Assembly: GCA_012960055.1 (NCBI GenBank)
Contig: DUCA01000006.1
Span: 1 to 8,775 of the forward strand
Source of the DNA: Cycloclasticus sp.
Lineage (GTDB): Bacteria; Pseudomonadota; Gammaproteobacteria; Methylococcales; Cycloclasticaceae
DNA: 8,775 bases
Direction of reading: 5' to 3'
In this document: piece by piece, positions 6,680 to 8,775 of the stretch
How positions within the stretch are numbered: the stretch's first letter is position 1
How the letters are laid out: every line of letters begins with the position of its first letter
The notes under the pieces: model-generated
Database searches by the model: none
What the model was told of the DNA's origin: nothing
The model's input: the letters and a program-made list of their open reading frames with translations, nothing else
Made by a program: the position numbers and the translations under genes

Positions 6680-6730
6680 GCTGAAAGCCTTAAATTTCGC
6701 TGAAGCATATAGCCATTCAATATAAACCTG

Positions 6731-6736
6731 TATAAT
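6731..6736 (+). promoter_or_regulatory. Consensus -10 box upstream of yggX
   Basis: The hexamer is a perfect TATAAT, 28 bp before the yggX ATG, in the 85-bp gap after hemJ. No good -35 is seen at 16-18 bp upstream, so activity may depend on an activator or on a poorly matched -35. A second, weaker TATAAA lies at 6721-6726. The predicted leader is about 22 nt and carries no evident Shine-Dalgarno. Confidence 0.45.
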
Positions 6737-6764
6737 CAATCTTTTATTCGCTATAAAACATATC

Positions 6765-7067
6765 ATGACTCAGACCGTTCAATGCGTTGTACTTAAAACT
6801 GAAGCCGAAGCCCTAGAATCGGCACCTCACCCAGGTGAACTCGGTGAAAAAATTCTTGCTAACGTATCTAAAGAGGGCTGGAGCAAATGGCTAGAGCGAC
6901 TGACCATGATTATCAACGAAAACGGTCTCAGCACGGCGGACGTAGAAAGCATCGAATTAATCGAAGCACATATGAAAGGCTTCTTTTTTGGCGAAGGCGA
7001 AATGGGGCAATTACCCAGCGGTTTCCAATCTGGCGCCAAGAATGCTGCCCCTGCTAAAGGCAAATAA
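6765..7067 (+). CDS. yggX: YggX, oxidative damage protection / Fe(II)-trafficking protein
   Basis: YggX is a small cytoplasmic protein that protects Fe-S enzymes from oxidative damage and is thought to handle labile Fe(II); in E. coli it belongs to the SoxRS response. The 100-residue product carries the family pattern. The conserved cysteine is C7 in VQCVVLKTEAE, followed by HPGELGEKI, SKEGWSKW, TMIINENGL and the helix ending MKGFFFGEGE. E. coli YggX is about 91 residues; the extra length is an Ala/Gly/Lys-rich tail (about 83-100). The gene stands alone between hemJ and a convergent ATP-grasp gene whose stop is 3 bp away, and it has its own -10 box. In many gammaproteobacteria yggX sits beside mutY, so its place here next to hemJ and Fe-S genes is a different but functionally sensible setting. 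No SoxS box could be recognised. Confidence 0.93.
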   Translation: MTQTVQCVVLKTEAEALESAPHPGELGEKILANVSKEGWSKWLERLTMIINENGLSTADVESIELIEAHMKGFFFGEGEMGQLPSGFQSGAKNAAPAKGK

Positions 7068-7070
7068 CCC

Positions 7071-8309
7071 TTAGGCCTTAAACAACTTAAAACTTGGCGC
7101 TATGCGTATGTTTAAACACGCATGCGCCTGCCTTAGCGCATGTTCAACTAATTCAGCCGTCGGCGCTTTGGCAAAAATAAAACCTAAATAACTAGAGCCT
7201 TCGGGTAATGGCGTTAGCTCATACCCGTCTCTGACACTAATGCCCACGTCTGTTATGTACTCCACTTTCTTCGCTTGGCTAATACCCTCAACACGGCGTA
7301 GAACACCTTGCGACGGAATAGGAATCATCAACACGCCAACGCTCTTTTTTAACACTGGAATATCCACCGGCTTGCCCAAGGCTTGCAGCAAGACCAGCTC
7401 TTCTACGCCGATATTTAGTCCAAATTTAAGCATGTCCGCGCAGTCGCCACCTATCGTGCGTGACGCTATTTCTATGATGTACGCCTCATCACCTTGCAGC
7501 CTTAACTCTGCGTGTATTGGCCCTTCTCGCAAACCATAGGCAGCACACGCTTCGGCAACTCGAGCTTCTATTAACGCCTGCTCTTTATCTGATAATCGTG
7601 ACGGCGTGACATAGTAAGTTTCTTCAAAAAAAGGCCCTTCCATCGGGCCCGGCTTATCGAAAATAGTCAGCTGCTTTAGCTTGCCTTGATGCAGCAAACC
7701 CTCATAGGCCACTTCTTCACCACTGATATAAGACTCAAGTAACACGCTATCTCGCTCAACAGGGTGACTGACATGCGCTTGGATTTTCTCAACTCGATGA
7801 AGCGCTTTAATGCACTGCTGCTGATTATCGACTCGAATAACGCCTTTACTGCCGGACATCGACAGCGGTTTAACAACAACGGGGTAGGTGATGCCTTGCA
7901 GTTGATTGGCGAGTTCCTGCTTAAGGTTTACTAGCTTAAAAGCTGGCACCGGCACGCCGCACGCTTGTAAGCGACTTCGCGCCAAATCCTTTCGGCGAGT
8001 TAATTCAGCAGAATCTGGGTGATTGGCCGATAAGCCCAACGCTTGCCCGACTTTTGCAGCCAATCTAACACCCCCATCATCACTGGTGATAACCGCTTGA
8101 AAGTGATGGCGCTGGTTGGCTTCTAGAATACGTTGCAGGCTGATATCATCGTCAGCAAAATCAATTTGTATACCGTCTGCTACCGCGCTAACTAACGAAT
8201 ATTCACTTTGTGAAGCGATGACTAATTCAACATCAAGATGCTTCGATGCCTCGATATAGGCGTGAATCCGATAACTGTTATGCGGGGCAACTAAAAGAAC
8301 AGAATGCAT
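7071..8309 (-). CDS. ATP-grasp ligase, substrate unknown
   Basis: This is a carboxylate-amine/thiol ligase-type ATP-grasp enzyme of 412 residues. It has an N-terminal Rossmann-like preATP-grasp domain (about 1-100, starting MHSVLLVAPHNSYR), then the ATP-grasp core (about 105-300). Visible core elements are K107 in TRRKD, the ATP-binding lysine K147 in YPVVVKPLSMSGSKG with its glycine-rich loop, and LLESYISGEEV (E192, E199). The probable Mg-binding acids are E268 (HAEL) and E280, with R284 in IIEIASRTIGGD. A C-terminal domain (about 305-412) resembles that of L-amino-acid ligase-like proteins. The relatives I can compare from memory make dipeptides or amide links, but the substrate cannot be read from sequence. 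The start at 8309 has a weak ribosome site, but the N-terminus fits the fold. It follows the HesB-like gene by 87 bp and faces yggX. Confidence 0.85.
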   Translation of the reverse strand: MHSVLLVAPHNSYRIHAYIEASKHLDVELVIASQSEYSLVSAVADGIQIDFADDDISLQRILEANQRHHFQAVITSDDGGVRLAAKVGQALGLSANHPDSAELTRRKDLARSRLQACGVPVPAFKLVNLKQELANQLQGITYPVVVKPLSMSGSKGVIRVDNQQQCIKALHRVEKIQAHVSHPVERDSVLLESYISGEEVAYEGLLHQGKLKQLTIFDKPGPMEGPFFEETYYVTPSRLSDKEQALIEARVAEACAAYGLREGPIHAELRLQGDEAYIIEIASRTIGGDCADMLKFGLNIGVEELVLLQALGKPVDIPVLKKSVGVLMIPIPSQGVLRRVEGISQAKKVEYITDVGISVRDGYELTPLPEGSSYLGFIFAKAPTAELVEHALRQAHACLNIRIAPSFKLFKA

Positions 8310-8396
8310 ATTAACGCCAAGCGAGTGTCGCTAGCACTCTCGTACAACTAGGCAATGGTTGGGCGAATTAAATCAAACCCGTTTTACAGTTTGGCA

Positions 8397-8775
8397 TTAA
8401 CTACCGCAACCACCTGACGCGCCGCAAGCACCGCACGTGCCTGCGCCACCGGTTGCAGAAAAGACATTATTGAAAACAAAGCTCGCTTCACCCATGCCTT
8501 TATCAGCAAAATCAATTTCTACACCACGCATATAATTTAACGCAATGGTATCAACGTACACCTTGTAATCACCGGCATCTAATACCGTATCAAAGAGTGT
8601 TTTTTCATCCGAAAATGTCATACCGTATGTCATACCACCACAACCACCGCCAGATACAAAAATACGGATGGCATCCATTTCATCACCCACGTCTACAAAC
8701 AGTTCTTTTAACTTTTCTGCTGCTGCTTCGCTGATATTAATGTCGGATGACGTTAATTCTGGATTAAATGATTGT
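8397..8775 (-). CDS. Variant A-type Fe-S protein (HesB/IscA-like), start outside the window
   Basis: This A-type carrier or Fe-S accessory protein has 125 residues visible up to the edge. The frame stays open through 8774 with no ATG, and upstream residues (SSDINISEAAAEKLKELF) form the standard first helix. A GTG at 8690 is an internal valine, so the true start is just beyond the window. Counting from the edge, C45 sits in the usual SGGGCGGMTYG. The C-terminal tail, however, is TCGACGASGGCGS, with cysteines C114, C117 and C123. Canonical A-type proteins have CGC spacing (two cysteines one residue apart); here it is CxxC with one further cysteine at the end of a Gly-rich tail. The ErpA encoded at 1679-2026 has the canonical pattern, so this is a second, divergent A-type protein. 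Cluster binding is likely; its clients are unknown. The ATP-grasp gene follows in the same direction. Confidence 0.9.
   Translation of the reverse strand, partial: QSFNPELTSSDINISEAAAEKLKELFVDVGDEMDAIRIFVSGGGCGGMTYGMTFSDEKTLFDTVLDAGDYKVYVDTIALNYMRGVEIDFADKGMGEASFVFNNVFSATGGAGTCGACGASGGCGS

Noticed and set aside
8323..8339. Hairpin GAGTG/CACTC between the HesB-like and ATP-grasp genes as a terminator
   Set aside because: The stem is 5 bp with no T-run on either strand; it is too weak to call.
8688..8690. GTG at 8690 as the start of the HesB-like protein
   Set aside because: It would remove the conserved first helix, which is encoded in frame up to the window edge; the GTG reads as an internal valine.
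1..8775. Mobile element, phage, CRISPR or defence island
   Set aside because: No transposase, integrase, terminal inverted repeats, spaced direct repeats or tRNA-associated junctions were seen; all genes fit chromosomal housekeeping or unassigned enzyme families.

Overview
The window looks like chromosomal DNA from a gammaproteobacterium. YggX is largely confined to gamma- and betaproteobacteria. The run M23 peptidase, anmK, erpA, bactofilin, DUF6776-type protein and argC resembles, from memory, conserved gammaproteobacterial gene neighbourhoods. Base composition is moderate. I cannot name the genus. No insertion sequence, phage gene, CRISPR array, tRNA or rRNA is visible, and no gene-free stretch reaches 300 bases.

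Layout. Bases 2-1696 (+) hold the 3' part of an M23 murein endopeptidase followed 6 bp later by anmK, so peptidoglycan cutting and anhydro-MurNAc recycling are paired. anmK runs tail-to-tail into a leftward cluster (4345 down to 1679), transcribed argC, DUF6776-type coiled-coil membrane protein, bactofilin, erpA. A 126-bp divergent spacer (4346-4471) separates argC from a rightward unit (4472-6679) of a ClC-type chloride transporter, a membrane-anchored TlpA-like thioredoxin and HemJ. The last three overlap by 14 bp and 1 bp. An independent-looking rightward gene, yggX (6765-7067), follows. The right end is leftward: an A-type (HesB/IscA) Fe-S protein cut by the window edge, then an ATP-grasp ligase of unknown substrate that ends 3 bp from yggX.

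How the genes fit together. Two themes recur. The first is the envelope: murein hydrolase, AnmK, bactofilin scaffold and a membrane coiled-coil protein. The second is iron, heme and redox: ErpA, a variant A-type protein, YggX, HemJ and a thioredoxin. Most genes are ordinary housekeeping genes.

The most notable departures are: a ClC protein whose gating glutamate is replaced by glycine; a perfect-looking extended -10 placed so that the ClC mRNA would start at or next to its ATG; an A-type protein whose C-terminal cysteines are CxxC plus an extra Cys instead of CxC; and an unassigned ATP-grasp ligase beside it. I see no convincing wholly new multi-gene system.
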